A stretch of 64,000 bases of DNA from Serratia liquefaciens (GCF_027594825.1 NZ_CP088930.1:4029019-4093018); one strand, 5' to 3'. Counted from the first letter of the stretch, positions 48,246 to 59,072 are shown. Notes: generated from the sequence alone by a model not told the origin. Numbers and translations: made by a program.

Positions 48246-48275
48246 CGTTGAATGTAAGAGATTCATCCCCATATA
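48246..48275 (+). promoter_or_regulatory. Heat-shock (sigma-32) promoter of lon
   Basis: CGTTGAAT and CCCCATATA are separated by about 14 bp, matching the sigma-32 consensus and closely resembling the E. coli lon promoter. It lies about 90 bp before the lon start. Confidence 0.8.
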
Positions 48276-48365
48276 CTCATTAACCAGATTTTATGAAACG
48301 TTTGATGCTTGCGTCTCATGAGATTCCCCTCAACCTGGCGGAAGTTAAACTTAAGAGAGAGCTCT

Positions 48366-50720
48366 ATGAACCCTGAGCGTTCCGAACGCATTGAAATCCC
48401 CGTCTTGCCGTTGCGCGACGTGGTGGTTTATCCGCACATGGTGATCCCGTTATTTGTTGGCCGGGAAAAATCGATTCGGTGCCTCGAAGCAGCAATGGAT
48501 CATGATAAAAAGATCATGCTGGTGGCACAGAAAGAGGCCTCAACGGATGAACCTGGCATTAATGACTTGTTCTCTGTCGGCACCGTAGCGTCGATTTTGC
48601 AGATGCTGAAACTGCCGGACGGCACGGTAAAAGTGCTGGTAGAAGGCCTGCAGCGGGCGCGTATTACTACGCTTTCCGACAGCGGCGAGCACTTTGCTGC
48701 CCAGGCAGAATATCTTGAGTCACCGGCGATTGACGAGCGTGAACAGGAAGTCCTGGTGCGCACCGCAATCAATCAGTTTGAAGGCTACATCAAACTGAAC
48801 AAGAAAATCCCACCGGAGGTGCTGACGTCATTAAACAGCATCGACGACGCTGCACGCCTGGCCGATACCATTGCCGCGCACATGCCGCTGAAACTCAGCG
48901 ACAAGCAGTCGGTACTGGAGATGTTCGATATCACTGAACGTCTGGAATACCTGATGGCGATGATGGAATCGGAAATTGACCTGCTTCAGGTTGAAAAACG
49001 TATCCGTAACCGCGTCAAAAAGCAGATGGAAAAAAGTCAGCGCGAGTACTATCTGAATGAGCAGATGAAGGCGATTCAGAAAGAACTGGGCGAGATGGAC
49101 GATGCGCCGGACGAGCATGAAGCGCTGAAGCGCAAGATTGAAGCGGCGAAAATGCCGAAAGACGCGCGTGAAAAAACCGAAGCGGAACTGCAAAAGCTGA
49201 AAATGATGTCACCCATGTCTGCGGAAGCGACCGTGGTCCGTGGTTACATCGACTGGATGCTGCAGGTGCCGTGGAATGCGCGCAGCAAGGTTAAAAAAGA
49301 CCTGGTTAAAGCGCAGGAAGTGCTCGATATCGATCACTATGGCCTGGAGCGAGTCAAGGACCGTATTCTTGAGTATCTCGCGGTACAGAGCCGCGTGAGC
49401 AAAATCAAAGGGCCTATCCTGTGTCTGGTGGGGCCTCCTGGCGTAGGTAAAACCTCGTTGGGACAGTCGATAGCCAAAGCGACCGGTCGCCAGTATGTGC
49501 GTATGGCGCTGGGTGGCGTGCGTGACGAAGCGGAAATTCGCGGTCACCGTCGTACCTACATCGGTTCGATGCCGGGTAAACTGATCCAGAAAATGGCCAA
49601 GGTCGGGGTGAAAAACCCGCTGTTCCTGCTGGACGAAATCGACAAGATGTCTTCCGACATGCGTGGCGATCCGGCCTCTGCTCTGCTTGAGGTGCTGGAT
49701 CCGGAACAGAACGTGGCGTTTAACGATCACTACCTGGAAGTGGATTACGATCTGTCCGACGTGATGTTCGTTGCTACCTCGAACTCGATGAACATTCCTG
49801 CGCCGTTGCTGGACCGTATGGAAGTGATCCGCCTGTCCGGCTACACCGAGGACGAGAAGCTCAATATCGCCAAGCAGCACCTGCTGCCGAAGCAGCTTGA
49901 GCGTAACGCCCTGAAAAAAGGTGAGCTGACGGTCGACGACAGCGCCATCACCGGCATTATCCGCTATTACACCCGCGAAGCCGGGGTGCGTAGTCTGGAG
50001 CGTGAAATCTCCAAACTGTGCCGTAAAGCGGTGAAAACGCTGCTGATGGACAAGAAGATCAAGCATATCGAGATCAACGGCGACAACCTGAAAGATTACC
50101 TGGGTGTCCAGCGTGTTGACTATGGTCGTGCCGATACCGAAAACCGCGTGGGTCAGGTGACCGGCCTGGCGTGGACGGAAGTGGGCGGCGATCTGTTGAC
50201 CATCGAAACCGCGTGCGTCCCGGGCAAAGGTAAGCTGACCTACACCGGTTCCCTTGGTGAAGTGATGCAGGAATCGATTCAGGCTGCGCTGACCGTGGTA
50301 CGTGCGCGTGCGGATAAGCTGGGTATCAACGCCGATTTCTACGAGAAGCGCGATATTCACGTTCACGTGCCGGAAGGCGCTACGCCGAAAGACGGCCCGA
50401 GCGCAGGTATCGCCATGTGTACCGCGCTGGTGTCCTGTCTGACGGGCAACCCGGTTCGTGCCGACGTGGCAATGACCGGCGAGATCACGCTGCGTGGTCA
50501 GGTATTGCCGATTGGTGGCTTGAAAGAGAAACTGTTGGCAGCGCACCGCGGCGGCATCAAAACCGTGCTGATCCCGTATGAGAACAAGCGTGATTTGGAA
50601 GAGATTCCGGACAATGTTATCGCCGATCTGGACATTCATCCGGTGCAGCGAATTGATGAGGTTTTGAACCTTGCCTTGCAGAATCCGGCCTTCGGCGCAC
50701 TGCCGGTAGCGGCAAAATAG
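48366..50720 (+). CDS. lon: ATP-dependent protease Lon
   Basis: Lon degrades misfolded and short-lived regulatory proteins. The 784 residues equal E. coli Lon. They comprise an N-terminal substrate-binding domain, the AAA+ module with Walker [10 protein letters not shown] and Walker [11 protein letters not shown], and the C-terminal protease domain. The catalytic Ser lies in [11 protein letters not shown] (about 679) and the Lys further on (about 722). The start at 48366 gives [20 protein letters not shown]; the in-frame codon at 48309 lies in the leader. Confidence 0.97.
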   Translation: MNPERSERIEIPVLPLRDVVVYPHMVIPLFVGREKSIRCLEAAMDHDKKIMLVAQKEASTDEPGINDLFSVGTVASILQMLKLPDGTVKVLVEGLQRARITTLSDSGEHFAAQAEYLESPAIDEREQEVLVRTAINQFEGYIKLNKKIPPEVLTSLNSIDDAARLADTIAAHMPLKLSDKQSVLEMFDITERLEYLMAMMESEIDLLQVEKRIRNRVKKQMEKSQREYYLNEQMKAIQKELGEMDDAPDEHEALKRKIEAAKMPKDAREKTEAELQKLKMMSPMSAEATVVRGYIDWMLQVPWNARSKVKKDLVKAQEVLDIDHYGLERVKDRILEYLAVQSRVSKIKGPILCLVGPPGVGKTSLGQSIAKATGRQYVRMALGGVRDEAEIRGHRRTYIGSMPGKLIQKMAKVGVKNPLFLLDEIDKMSSDMRGDPASALLEVLDPEQNVAFNDHYLEVDYDLSDVMFVATSNSMNIPAPLLDRMEVIRLSGYTEDEKLNIAKQHLLPKQLERNALKKGELTVDDSAITGIIRYYTREAGVRSLEREISKLCRKAVKTLLMDKKIKHIEINGDNLKDYLGVQRVDYGRADTENRVGQVTGLAWTEVGGDLLTIETACVPGKGKLTYTGSLGEVMQESIQAALTVVRARADKLGINADFYEKRDIHVHVPEGATPKDGPSAGIAMCTALVSCLTGNPVRADVAMTGEITLRGQVLPIGGLKEKLLAAHRGGIKTVLIPYENKRDLEEIPDNVIADLDIHPVQRIDEVLNLALQNPAFGALPVAAK

Positions 50721-50754
50721 TGACGAATCGCAAAAACCATTGATAAAACTTATG

Positions 50755-50789
50755 CTGGCAAGTCATTTCGGACTTGCCAGTCTTTTTTT
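50755..50789 (+). terminator. Rho-independent terminator after lon
   Basis: A perfect 10-bp stem ctggcaagtc / gacttgccag with loop atttcg is followed by a T-rich tract. Confidence 0.92.
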
Positions 50790-50880
50790 GTACCGCTAAG
50801 TTAGAAAGCTGTCGGCCCACGTTTTGTCACGCTTTCGGTGGCTTGCCAAGGTTCGATGGGATTGATATAACAGCTGCGCT

Positions 50881-50910
50881 GTCGCAACCGTAGGGATTTT
50901 TCGGTGCGAC
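50881..50910. repeat. Inverted repeat in the hupB leader
   Basis: GTCGCAaCCG and CGG-TGCGAC are near-perfect inverted copies about 11 bp apart, ending 27 bp before the hupB GTG. They could form a leader hairpin. Confidence 0.35.
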
Positions 50911-50936
50911 GATTGAATTCTAGAGGGGATGATAGA

Positions 50937-51209
50937 GTGAATAAGTCACAACTGATCGACAAAATTGCCGCAGGTGCTGATATTTCCAAAGCGGCAGCTG
51001 GGCGTGCTTTAGATGCAGTGATTGCATCTGTTACCGAATCCTTGAAGGAAGGGGATGACGTGGCTCTGGTTGGTTTCGGTTCTTTCACCGTGCGTGAGCG
51101 TTCAGCCCGTACTGGCCGTAACCCGCAAACCGGTAAAGAGATCAAAATCGCGGCAGCCAAAGTTCCGGCCTTCCGTGCAGGGAAAGCGCTGAAAGACGCA
51201 GTAAACTGA
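50937..51209 (+). CDS. hupB: DNA-binding protein HU-beta
   Basis: HupB is one of the two HU subunits that bend and compact DNA. The 90-residue protein starts at GTG 50937 ([18 protein letters not shown]). It has the beta-arm DNA-binding motif [20 protein letters not shown] and a C-terminal helix. GAGGGG precedes the start. The GTG start is shared with E. coli hupB. Confidence 0.97.
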   Translation: MNKSQLIDKIAAGADISKAAAGRALDAVIASVTESLKEGDDVALVGFGSFTVRERSARTGRNPQTGKEIKIAAAKVPAFRAGKALKDAVN

Positions 51210-51294
51210 TTGTTTGCGTCTAACCGTTTAGCGTTGCAGGGTTTAGCAATAAACAATCACCTGACGCAACGGTGCTGGTAAGGTAAGATATAAG

Positions 51295-51320
51295 GCGCAT
51301 CAGACTGATGCGCTTTTTTT
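51295..51320 (+). terminator. Rho-independent terminator after hupB
   Basis: An 8-bp stem gcgcatca / tgatgcgc with loop gac is followed by seven T. Confidence 0.9.
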
Positions 51321-51391
51321 ATTTTTGTCGCAGGGAACGCGCCTGCACAAGGGTGTTTTTAATCCACATCACAGCGGAGTGTTGTCACACT

Positions 51392-53275
51392 ATGATGGAC
51401 AATTTACGCGCGGCAGCTAATCACGTCGTGCTCAAAATCATCCTGGGCTTGATCATTTTGTCATTTCTTTTGACAGGGGTGGTCAGCTATCAGGGGAGTG
51501 CCGGTGATTATGCAGCGAAGGTCAATGGCCAGGTGATCGAGCGTGCTCAGCTGGAACAAGCTTTCCAAAGCGAACGCAGCCGCATGCAGCAACAGTTGGG
51601 TGACCAGTTCTCCGTACTGGCGGGCAACGAAGGCTATATGCAGCAGATGCGCCATCAGGCACTGTCACAGCTGATCGACAACATGCTGCTGGACCAATAT
51701 GCCAAGAAATTAGGCCTGAGCGTCAGTGACGATCAGGTGAAAGAAGCCATCCGTAAAGCGCCTTACTTCCAGACAAACGGCCAGTTCGATAATGCCAAAT
51801 ATCTCGATCTGATTAGCCGCATGGGTTACACCGCCGATAACTTTGCGCAGTCAATGCGTCAGCAGTTGGTTAACCAGCAGGTGATCCAGGCCTTCGGCGA
51901 GTCAGGTTTCATCCTGCCAACCGAAGCGCAAGGAATGACGTCACTGGTGCTGCAGCAGCGCGATGTGCGCCTGGCTACGCTGGATCTGAAAGCGTTGCAG
52001 GCCAAGCAAACCGTGACCGACGACGAGCTGAAAGACTACTACAGCCAGAACAAGAACAGCTTTATTGCGCCAGAGCAGGTCAAGGTAAGCTATATCCCGA
52101 TGGACGCCGCCTCGATGCAAGACAAGGTGACGGTAGCCGATGCGGATATCAGCGCCTATTACGACCAGCACAAAAGCAGCTACGGCCAGCCTGAGCGCAA
52201 GAATTACAGCGTGATCCAGCTGAAAACCGAGGCGGAAGCCAATGCGGTGCTGGACGAACTGAAAAAAGGCGGCGATTTCGCCACTCTGGCGAAAGAAAAA
52301 TCCACCGACATCATCTCACGCCGTACCGGCGGTGAGCTGGGCTGGCTGGAGCCGGACACCACGGCAGACGAGCTGAAACAGGCTAACCTGACCGAAAAAG
52401 GCCAGCTTTCCGGTGCAGTGAAGTCCTCTGTGGGCTATCTGGTCGTACGTCTGAACGACATCGAGCCGGAAAAAGTGAAGCCGCTTAGCGAAGTGCGTGA
52501 TGCCATCGCCAAGCTGGTTAAGCAGGAGAAGGCGGTAGACGCGTATTACGCGCTGCAGCAAAAGGTGAGTGAAGCGGCAACCAGCGATAACGAATCTCTG
52601 GCGTCAGCCGAAGAAGCCGCTGGTGTGAAAGCAGCCCAGACCGATTGGTTCACCCGCGACAACATTCCGGCTGCGCTGAACTTCAAACCTGTCGTCCAGT
52701 CGATTTTCGATGGTTCACTGATTGGCGAAGGCGGCTCTCCGGGCAGCAACTCCGATGTGATCACCGTTGATGGTGACCGTGCTTTCGTGATCCGCGTATC
52801 AGGCCACAAGCCGGAAGGCATTGAGCCGTTCGATCAGGTCAAAGATCGCGTGGCGGAATTGGTCAAGCGCAACAAAGCCGAACAGGAAGCGAAACTGCAG
52901 GGCGAGAAGCTGCTGGTTGAGCTGAAGCAGGGTAAGGGCGACGAAGCGATGAAAGCGGCCGGCCTGAGCTTTGGCAGCGTACAGAAGATGGCGCGTGCGC
53001 CGGAAGACAGCCAGCTGGTGCAGAGCGTGTTCGCGCTGCCGCACCCGCAGGAAGGCAAACCGGTTTACGGCATGTCGCAAGACCGCCAGGACAACGTGGT
53101 GCTGATTGCACTTGATGCGGTGACGCCAGGCAGCCTGTCGGCGGAAGAAATGAAAACCTTCGTCAGCAAAATGGAAGAAGGCGCGACGGGCGTCTCCTTT
53201 GACTCTTTGCTGGCCAGCCTGCGCAAAGAAGCCAAAATCACCATGGGTGCCGCTGAGCAGCAACAGCCTCAGTAA
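51392..53275 (+). CDS. ppiD: Periplasmic folding chaperone / peptidyl-prolyl isomerase-like PpiD
   Basis: PpiD is a membrane-anchored periplasmic chaperone near the Sec translocon. The 627-residue protein has one N-terminal membrane helix (LKIILGLIILSFLLTGVVS, about 14-32), a SurA-like chaperone region, a parvulin domain at about 265-360 (KKGGDFATLAKEKSTD, GGELGWLEPD), and a C-terminal part. The start at 51392 gives MMDNLRAAANHVVLK as in E. coli (623 residues). A terminator-like hairpin follows. Confidence 0.95.
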   Translation: MMDNLRAAANHVVLKIILGLIILSFLLTGVVSYQGSAGDYAAKVNGQVIERAQLEQAFQSERSRMQQQLGDQFSVLAGNEGYMQQMRHQALSQLIDNMLLDQYAKKLGLSVSDDQVKEAIRKAPYFQTNGQFDNAKYLDLISRMGYTADNFAQSMRQQLVNQQVIQAFGESGFILPTEAQGMTSLVLQQRDVRLATLDLKALQAKQTVTDDELKDYYSQNKNSFIAPEQVKVSYIPMDAASMQDKVTVADADISAYYDQHKSSYGQPERKNYSVIQLKTEAEANAVLDELKKGGDFATLAKEKSTDIISRRTGGELGWLEPDTTADELKQANLTEKGQLSGAVKSSVGYLVVRLNDIEPEKVKPLSEVRDAIAKLVKQEKAVDAYYALQQKVSEAATSDNESLASAEEAAGVKAAQTDWFTRDNIPAALNFKPVVQSIFDGSLIGEGGSPGSNSDVITVDGDRAFVIRVSGHKPEGIEPFDQVKDRVAELVKRNKAEQEAKLQGEKLLVELKQGKGDEAMKAAGLSFGSVQKMARAPEDSQLVQSVFALPHPQEGKPVYGMSQDRQDNVVLIALDAVTPGSLSAEEMKTFVSKMEEGATGVSFDSLLASLRKEAKITMGAAEQQQPQ

Positions 53276-53310
53276 CGCACCGCAGTTTTCTGCAACGCAA
53301 TGTAATGCTA

Positions 53311-53334
53311 AAAGGCCGCTTTCGCGGCCTTTTC
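53311..53334 (+). terminator. Terminator after ppiD
   Basis: A 9-bp stem aaaggccgc / gcggccttt with loop tttc is followed by TTCC. Confidence 0.8.
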
Positions 53335-53414
53335 CATATCTGCTATCCGCCAATTGCTGAAGTTCCCTGGCTGCGGCAAGGTGAGCTTGCTGTTAAACAC
53401 AAGGAGGATACAGC

Positions 53415-53798
53415 ATGCAACTTACAGAAATAAAAGCGGTTAACGGGTATGGGTTCAGCCTCAAGGTCCTGCTGACAGCGGCCCTGATCTGTTTGGCCGG
53501 GCCATCGGCTGCCGCTGAGGAAAAGAGGCCTGCCGCACAGACGGTGTTATCAGCGCCGACGGTGAATGCTGAACAAGGCGCTGAAGCTGCCGCCCATGAT
53601 GAGGCATCGGTCAGCATCAATCAGGCTGATGCCGAGCAGTTGGCCAGCGTGTTGAAGGGCGTAGGGCTGAAGAAGGCGGAGAGCATCGTGCGCTACCGTG
53701 AGCAAAATGGTCCCTTTACACAGATTGAGCAGCTACAGGAGGTGCCAGGCATTGGGCCGGCACTGTTTGAAAGGAACCGTGCTCGGCTCAAAATGTGA
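53415..53798 (+). CDS. ybaV: Helix-hairpin-helix (ComEA-like) protein YbaV
   Basis: This is a probable exported protein with a ComEA-type DNA-binding domain; in E. coli its function is unsettled. The 127-residue product has a signal peptide (hydrophobic residues at about 17-33, AAA cleavage region), a low-complexity linker rich in Ala, and a C-terminal double helix-hairpin-helix domain. The domain contains INQADAEQLASVLKGVGLKKAESIV and VPGIGPALFERN. AAGGAGG precedes the ATG at a good distance. Confidence 0.9.
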   Translation: MQLTEIKAVNGYGFSLKVLLTAALICLAGPSAAAEEKRPAAQTVLSAPTVNAEQGAEAAAHDEASVSINQADAEQLASVLKGVGLKKAESIVRYREQNGPFTQIEQLQEVPGIGPALFERNRARLKM

Positions 53799-53856
53799 TA
53801 TCGGTCACGGCTGCGTGGCAAAGTGCCCATGCAGCCCTTTTTCCTCTGCTACATTT

Positions 53857-53873
53857 TACAGGTCTTACCAGTT
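53857..53873 (-). promoter_or_regulatory. FadR-type operator upstream of fadM
   Basis: On the minus strand the 17 bp read AACTGGTAAGACCTGTA, close to the FadR operator consensus with its CTGGT and GACC core. It lies just after a possible -10 TACATT (53850-53855), a position that would block transcription. E. coli fadM is a FadR target. Confidence 0.65.
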
Positions 53874-53895
53874 TGGCGATTTGACCAAACGAGTG

Positions 53896-53920
53896 AAGGA
53901 GCCGCCAGCGGCTCCTTATT
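53896..53920 (+). terminator. Hairpin in the fadM leader
   Basis: A 10-bp palindrome aaggagccgc-ca-gcggctcctt is followed by a weak T stretch. It lies downstream of the FadR site and upstream of fadM, so it may end ybaV transcripts or limit read-through into fadM. Confidence 0.55.
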
Positions 53921-53953
53921 TCTGTAATCACCAGGCAGGAGCGGCCGTTCCCT

Positions 53954-54367
53954 ATGCACCAGACCTTTATCAAAGTTCGTGGTTATCATCTCGATGTTTA
54001 CCAACACGTTAACAATGCGCGCTATCTCGAATTTCTGGAGGAGGCGCGCTGGGATTGGCTGGAGAACCAGGAAGGCTTCCGTTGGATGACGGAAAACAAC
54101 ATCGCCTTTATCGTGGTCAATATCAATATCAATTACCGCACGCCGGCGGTGCTGGGGGACAAGCTGCGCATCGACAGCCAGATGGTGCAGCTCAACGGTA
54201 AAAGCGGCGTGCTGAGCCAAAAGGTGACGCAGGATGCCACGGGGGCACCGGTAGCGGATGCGATGCTGACCTTCGTCTGCGTCGATTTGAAAACTCAGCG
54301 GGCGTTGCCGATTGAAGGGCAACTGCGCGAACACCTTCAGGTGCTCACGCTGTCGGAAGAAGGGTAA
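53954..54367 (+). CDS. fadM: Long-chain acyl-CoA thioesterase FadM
   Basis: FadM is a HotDog-fold thioesterase that hydrolyses long-chain, especially unsaturated, acyl-CoA intermediates that stall beta-oxidation. The 137-residue protein has the 4HBT motif VRGYHLDVYQHVNNARYLEFLEEARW with the catalytic Asp, and NININYRTPA. An upstream FadR-type operator supports the identity. Confidence 0.93.
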   Translation: MHQTFIKVRGYHLDVYQHVNNARYLEFLEEARWDWLENQEGFRWMTENNIAFIVVNININYRTPAVLGDKLRIDSQMVQLNGKSGVLSQKVTQDATGAPVADAMLTFVCVDLKTQRALPIEGQLREHLQVLTLSEEG

Positions 54368-54402
54368 AGCAACGAGCGGCAATGTTTGCCGCCGTTATTC
54401 AC

Positions 54403-55101
54403 TCAGACCAGGCCGGTCTTCTGTTTCAGGCTCGCCATCACTTCCGCTTTGTTGATTTGGTATTGCTTCAGGCCGTTGGCGCGCAGGTGACAGGCGGCAC
54501 ATTCACCGCAGCCATCACCTTTAATACCGCTGTAGCAGGTCAGGGTTTCCTGCCGAACCAGATCCAACTGATGGTAGTAATCTGCCAGTGCCCAGGTCTC
54601 AGCCTTGTTCAGCCACATCAGTGGCGTTTCAAAACGGATATCGCGGGCGATGCCCAGCACTATTGCCTGGTTCAGCGCTTTGACAAATTCGTCGCGGCAG
54701 TCGGGATAACCGGAAAAATCGGTTTCGCAAACGCCGGTGATCACCGCCTCAGCTTCGACCTGGTAGGCATAAATCGCCGCCAGCGTCAGGAACAGAATAT
54801 TACGGCCCGGCACAAAGGTGCTCGGCAACCCGTTGGCTTCGGTGCTGCCGTAAGCCGGAACCGGGATATTGTCACGGGTCAGGCTGCTGATCGCCAGTTC
54901 ATTGAGCAGGCCAACGTCCAGCAGCTTATGCGCCTTGGCCCCGAGGGCTACCGACAGCGCTTGAGCCACCTCAATCTCGGCGCGATGGCGCTGACCGTAA
55001 TCGAAGGTGACGCAGTGAACTTCGTCGTACTGTTGCAATGCCTGAATCAAGCAGGTCGTGGAATCTTGTCCACCGCTGAAAACGACAACCGCGCGTTTCA
55101 T
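54403..55101 (-). CDS. queC: 7-cyano-7-deazaguanine synthase QueC
   Basis: QueC converts 7-carboxy-7-deazaguanine to preQ0 in queuosine synthesis, upstream of Tgt and QueA. The 232-residue protein has the PP-loop [10 protein letters not shown] at about 8-17, the [10 protein letters not shown] region, and a C-terminal zinc site [16 protein letters not shown]. fadM converges on it. E. coli QueC is 231 residues. Confidence 0.96.
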   Translation of the reverse strand: MKRAVVVFSGGQDSTTCLIQALQQYDEVHCVTFDYGQRHRAEIEVAQALSVALGAKAHKLLDVGLLNELAISSLTRDNIPVPAYGSTEANGLPSTFVPGRNILFLTLAAIYAYQVEAEAVITGVCETDFSGYPDCRDEFVKALNQAIVLGIARDIRFETPLMWLNKAETWALADYYHQLDLVRQETLTCYSGIKGDGCGECAACHLRANGLKQYQINKAEVMASLKQKTGLV

Positions 55102-55198
55102 AAAATTACCTCAATTTATTGCTGAGACCCTACCCGATGAACACTCGGGCGGTAGGATAAAAATGCGTTGCGGCAGCAATGGTAGCAGAAATAGCGGG

Positions 55199-56947
55199 TT
55201 ACCGCTGGGCCGGGCCCATTAAGTCTGGGGAAAGCGGCTCGGTCGAGTTCAGCGGCGGCGGCAGCCAGGCCTGGCAGAAATCGAACCAGCCATGGGCGGT
55301 CAGGGTAACCCCATGAATGCGCGGCGGTGCGCTGATTTGATACTGATAGTGAAACAGGGGCGTGATGATCGCCGCCCTCATCAACTGCTGATAATACTCT
55401 TTCAACTGCTCATAACGCGGTTGCTGCGCAGGCAACTGTTGGATCTGCTGCAGCGTCTGCTGCTGATGTCGCCAGCGATCGTCGGGCAGAATGCCGCGCC
55501 ACAGCGTATCTTGCCGCAGCCAGCTTTCCAGAGTCGCTTCTGGTGACTCACCAATCAGGTTATCCGCCAGCAGCAGGTCGGCCTGCTCGATTTGTTCGGC
55601 GCTTTGCCAGCGTTTCCCCGCGTAATAGCGCAGTTCCAGCTCGCAGCCGTGGCGCGCCAGCAGCTGTTGCAGAGCCACAGTGACCGTTTCCAGTTCTACC
55701 GGTGGCCGATACAGCAGCGTCAATTTGGCGGGAAGGGCTACCTCATCATCGACCTGATGCCGAGGAATGGCCCAACCAGGCAGCATTTCGTGGCTGGGGG
55801 TGATGACGCTGTTTGGTACCGGCAGATTGGCCAACAGGCCCGATTGCTGGATCAACATCAGCAGTTTTTGGCCCTGGACTTCGTTGAGCACGCCGTGTTT
55901 CAAATTCACCGCCAGATAACACCAGCCCAGGCTCATGCTGCGTTGCACCGGCCGTGCCAGCGCCATCTCTTCCTGCCGGCCGATGGTTATGCGCACCGGG
56001 TGCTGGCAACTGGTGTAAGCCGCGTCGACCTGCAGCTCCGGGGTGATCCAATACTCGATGCTCTCAAGATAAGGATGCTGCAAATGGTAAAACGGATGCT
56101 GTTCCAGCCGTACCAAATGCGCCTCGTTCAGCGTCAGTTTGAAAGGGCCAGCGCCAATGCCTGTGGCCTCCGGGTGGGTCAGCAGGCAGGGTAGCTCTGC
56201 CAGTCGATGTGCCAACCAGTAGTCGGGATGCTGTAAATCAAACTGCAGGCACAACGCATGCGGCAGGCTGATGGCCGTAACGTTGGCCAGGCTGGGGCGG
56301 CTGCGAGGGTGTCGTTGCAGCTTTTCCAGCGTTTGCAACAGCTGCTGGCCGGTCAGCATTTCACCGTTGTGCCAGCGCAATTGGCTGCGCAGGAAGAACT
56401 GCCAGCGCAGGCCGTCATGGCTGATTTGCCAGTGATGGGCCAGATCGGATTGCGGTTCGGGATTGCCGGTAATGAAGCGCGTCAGGCCGGCATGCAGGGT
56501 GGCAACCAAATGCTGTTCGGCGCGGCCGGTCAGGGTCAGTGGATCCAGAGATTCCAGCGTACGGTAATAGGGGATACGTAGCGTCGGGCTGCCTGCCTGC
56601 CACTGGCCGCCGAGATGCGGGCTGAGCAACTCCTGCAAATGCTGCGGCGCCAGCTGCGCCATTTCCAACGCGCCCTGGTGGTCGCCGTCATGCAGCAAGC
56701 GTTGCAAGTGGGCGGCGCGCAGCTCGTCCGGGGTTTTCAAACACTGCAGGCGAGCCCGCTTGCCGCGACCGGGTTGTGATTGCCAGCTTAGCCAGCCATG
56801 ATCCTGCAGCTGTTGTACCAGCGTGCGAGCATGGCGTTCGCTGCAATAGAACAGGGCTGCCAGTTCGCCGATGGTGATGGCCACCGGTGCAGCGCCGAGC
56901 TGTTGATACAGGCGTTGATACTGGCTGAGACGATGGGTCAGGCGCAT
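55199..56947 (-). CDS. ybaE: SgrR-family transcriptional regulator YbaE
   Basis: YbaE combines an N-terminal winged helix (about residues 1-110, with [25 protein letters not shown]) and a C-terminal domain like periplasmic oligopeptide-binding proteins (about 165 onward, [15 protein letters not shown] and YWLAHRLA). This is the architecture of SgrR; the ligand of YbaE is not known. The start at 56947 gives [16 protein letters not shown], similar to E. coli YbaE (566 residues against 582 here). The in-frame codon at 57004 has no family support. Confidence 0.9.
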   Translation of the reverse strand: MRLTHRLSQYQRLYQQLGAAPVAITIGELAALFYCSERHARTLVQQLQDHGWLSWQSQPGRGKRARLQCLKTPDELRAAHLQRLLHDGDHQGALEMAQLAPQHLQELLSPHLGGQWQAGSPTLRIPYYRTLESLDPLTLTGRAEQHLVATLHAGLTRFITGNPEPQSDLAHHWQISHDGLRWQFFLRSQLRWHNGEMLTGQQLLQTLEKLQRHPRSRPSLANVTAISLPHALCLQFDLQHPDYWLAHRLAELPCLLTHPEATGIGAGPFKLTLNEAHLVRLEQHPFYHLQHPYLESIEYWITPELQVDAAYTSCQHPVRITIGRQEEMALARPVQRSMSLGWCYLAVNLKHGVLNEVQGQKLLMLIQQSGLLANLPVPNSVITPSHEMLPGWAIPRHQVDDEVALPAKLTLLYRPPVELETVTVALQQLLARHGCELELRYYAGKRWQSAEQIEQADLLLADNLIGESPEATLESWLRQDTLWRGILPDDRWRHQQQTLQQIQQLPAQQPRYEQLKEYYQQLMRAAIITPLFHYQYQISAPPRIHGVTLTAHGWFDFCQAWLPPPLNSTEPLSPDLMGPAQR

Positions 56948-57050
56948 GATGGAAATCCGGAACAGTTTTCCAGAATTGTTCACTATTACTTCCGCAAATA
57001 CCATCTCATACTGCAGGGACTGTAATCGCGTTCACATTCATGAGGTCTTT

Positions 57051-57875
57051 ATGTATCGCCTGGCGGCTTTTGATATGGATGGCACATTGTTGACACCGGA
57101 TCACCGGGTTGGGCCGGAAACTCTGGCGGTGCTAAAGCAACTGGTTGAACGGCAGATGGTTGTCACCTTCGCTACCGGGCGTCACTACCTGGACGCGCAG
57201 CCGATCATGGCGCAGCTGGGCCTGCAGGGCTACCTGATTACCGGCAACGGTACGCGGGTTTACGATCATCTTGGGCAACAGCTTCACGCCACCGATTTGC
57301 CTGCCGACATTGCCGAAGAGGTGCTGCACACCCATTGGCGCACGGTTGCCAGCATGCACGTCTTCCGTGACGAAGGCTGGATGACTGAGTTCGCGGTACC
57401 GGAAGAAATGTTGCGCGCTCACCATCTGAGCGGCTTCCGTTATCAGCTTACCGAAGTGCGTCGTTTACCGGCATTCGGCAACAGCAAGGTATGCTTTGTT
57501 GGACCACATGTGGAACTGCTTAAGCTGCAGATTCAGCTACGAGAACAGTTTGGAACACGCGTTGATCTCTGTTTCTCTGCCTACGAATGCCTGGAGGTGT
57601 TGCCGATGGGGTGTAACAAGGGCACCGCGCTGGATACGTTGAGCCGCCATCTGGGGCTGAAGATGGCGGACTGTATGGCGTTTGGCGATGCCATGAACGA
57701 CAAGGAAATGCTGGCGACGGTAGGGCACGGCGTGGTGATGGGCAATGCCCTGCCGCAGCTGAAGTCTTCACTGCCACAACTACAGGTTATCGGCCACTGC
57801 GAGCAGCAGGCGGTGGCTCACTATTTGCAACATTGGCTGCGTTCACCTTACCTCACCTATTCCCCCGAATTATGA
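57051..57875 (+). CDS. cof: HAD-family phosphatase Cof
   Basis: Cof is a HAD IIB phosphatase; the E. coli enzyme acts on HMP-pyrophosphate, pyridoxal phosphate and other substrates. The 274-residue protein has motif [11 protein letters not shown] (nucleophile Asp8), motif II TFATGRH, the motif III Lys in GCNKGTAL, and motif [13 protein letters not shown]. The start has GAGG six to eight bases upstream. It is divergent from ybaE. Confidence 0.94.
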   Translation: MYRLAAFDMDGTLLTPDHRVGPETLAVLKQLVERQMVVTFATGRHYLDAQPIMAQLGLQGYLITGNGTRVYDHLGQQLHATDLPADIAEEVLHTHWRTVASMHVFRDEGWMTEFAVPEEMLRAHHLSGFRYQLTEVRRLPAFGNSKVCFVGPHVELLKLQIQLREQFGTRVDLCFSAYECLEVLPMGCNKGTALDTLSRHLGLKMADCMAFGDAMNDKEMLATVGHGVVMGNALPQLKSSLPQLQVIGHCEQQAVAHYLQHWLRSPYLTYSPEL

Positions 57876-57892
57876 GGCTTTATTGGCAGCCG

Positions 57893-57920
57893 GCCGGGTA
57901 TGACTTACCCGGCTTTTTTT
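57893..57920 (+). terminator. Rho-independent terminator after cof
   Basis: An 8-bp stem gccgggta / tacccggc with a 5-base loop is followed by seven T. It separates cof from the convergent cdsH. Confidence 0.9.
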
Positions 57921-57936
57921 CGCCTGCCGGGCGCGA

Positions 57937-58977
57937 TCACAAGTCTGCCAGTTGTGCCAGATACGGGGTCAGATCGCCGATATTGTTTCTCACCCATTCA
58001 GGGTTGTAGTAGGTATCCAGATAGCGCTCACCGCTGTCGCACAGCAGGGTGACGATAGAACCCTGCTCGCCGTTTTCCCGCATCTGCTTCGCCAATTGCA
58101 GCGCCCCCCACACGTTAGTGCCGGTGGAGGCGCCCACTTTACGGCCCAGCACCGTCTCCAGCCAATGAATGGTGGCGATACTGGCTGCATCAGGAACACG
58201 CAACATGCTGTCGACCACCGACGGGATAAACGAGGGCTCGGCGCGTGGGCGACCGATACCTTCGATTCTGCTGCCGCAGCTGCCGATCAGGGTACGATCA
58301 CGCTGGTGGAAACAATCATAGAATACCGAGTTCTCCGGATCGACGACCGTCAGATGCGTGTCGTGCCCCTGATAGCGAATATAGCGTCCCAGCGTTGCGG
58401 AGGTCCCGCCGGTGCCCGCGCTCATCACGATATGTTTCGGGATCGGGAAGGGCTCGCGTGACATCTGGCGGAAGATGCTGTCGGCGATGTTATTATTGCC
58501 GCGCCAGTCGGTGGCGCGTTCGGCGTAGGTGAACTGATCCATATAGTGGCCATTCAGTTCTTGCGCCAACTGTTCGGAAACCGCGTAAATCTGCGCCGCG
58601 TGATCGACGAAATGGCAGCGGCCGCCATAAAACGCAATTTGCTCAACCTTGCGGCGTGCCGTGCAGGAAGGCATCACGGCAATGAACGGCAGGCCAATCA
58701 GCCGGGCGAAGTAAGCTTCGGACACGGCGGTGCTGCCCGAAGATGCCTCGATAATCGTGGTGTTCTCGGTGATCCAGCCGTTACACAGGCCATAAAGAAA
58801 CAGCGAGCGTGCCAGCCGATGTTTCAGGCTGCCGGTCGGGTGAGTGCTTTCATCCTTCAGGTACAGACAGACGCCGGGAAATTCAGGCAGGTTCAGGCGG
58901 ATCAGGTGCGTGTCGGCGGAGCGTTGGAAATCCGCTTCTATTTCACCGATAGCATATTTAACCCAAGAGTTTGTCAT
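57937..58977 (-). CDS. cdsH: PLP-dependent cysteine desulfhydrase, CdsH-like
   Basis: This fold-type II PLP enzyme belongs to the cysteine synthase/cystathionine beta-synthase group. Lys52 in [11 protein letters not shown] binds [11 protein letters not shown] (79-86) contacts the substrate and GTGGTSAT (188-195) holds the phosphate. The 346-residue protein lies divergent from decR. In Salmonella the same pair is a cysteine-degrading enzyme (CdsH) beside its Lrp-type regulator, so the likely reaction is cysteine to pyruvate, ammonia and sulfide. A synthase activity cannot be excluded from sequence alone. Confidence 0.8.
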   Translation of the reverse strand: MTNSWVKYAIGEIEADFQRSADTHLIRLNLPEFPGVCLYLKDESTHPTGSLKHRLARSLFLYGLCNGWITENTTIIEASSGSTAVSEAYFARLIGLPFIAVMPSCTARRKVEQIAFYGGRCHFVDHAAQIYAVSEQLAQELNGHYMDQFTYAERATDWRGNNNIADSIFRQMSREPFPIPKHIVMSAGTGGTSATLGRYIRYQGHDTHLTVVDPENSVFYDCFHQRDRTLIGSCGSRIEGIGRPRAEPSFIPSVVDSMLRVPDAASIATIHWLETVLGRKVGASTGTNVWGALQLAKQMRENGEQGSIVTLLCDSGERYLDTYYNPEWVRNNIGDLTPYLAQLADL

Positions 58978-59030
58978 CGTCTGGTCTCAGAATAGGGGGC
59001 TTATTTGCTGCATAATATAGCCTGCCGCCG

Positions 59031-59054
59031 GGAAAAAAGGATTGCCATTTTTCC
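59031..59054. repeat. Inverted repeat in the cdsH-decR spacer
   Basis: GGAAAAA and TTTTTCC are separated by 10 bp and lie between the two divergent genes. It could be a second operator for an Lrp-type regulator. Confidence 0.35.
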
Positions 59055-59072
59055 TGTTTAATCGCTTAATGA

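Noticed and set aside
49209..50639. 476-codon ORF opposite lon
   Set aside because: It lies wholly antisense to the conserved ATPase and protease domains, and its translation shows the His/Arg/Gln-rich look of a shadow frame.
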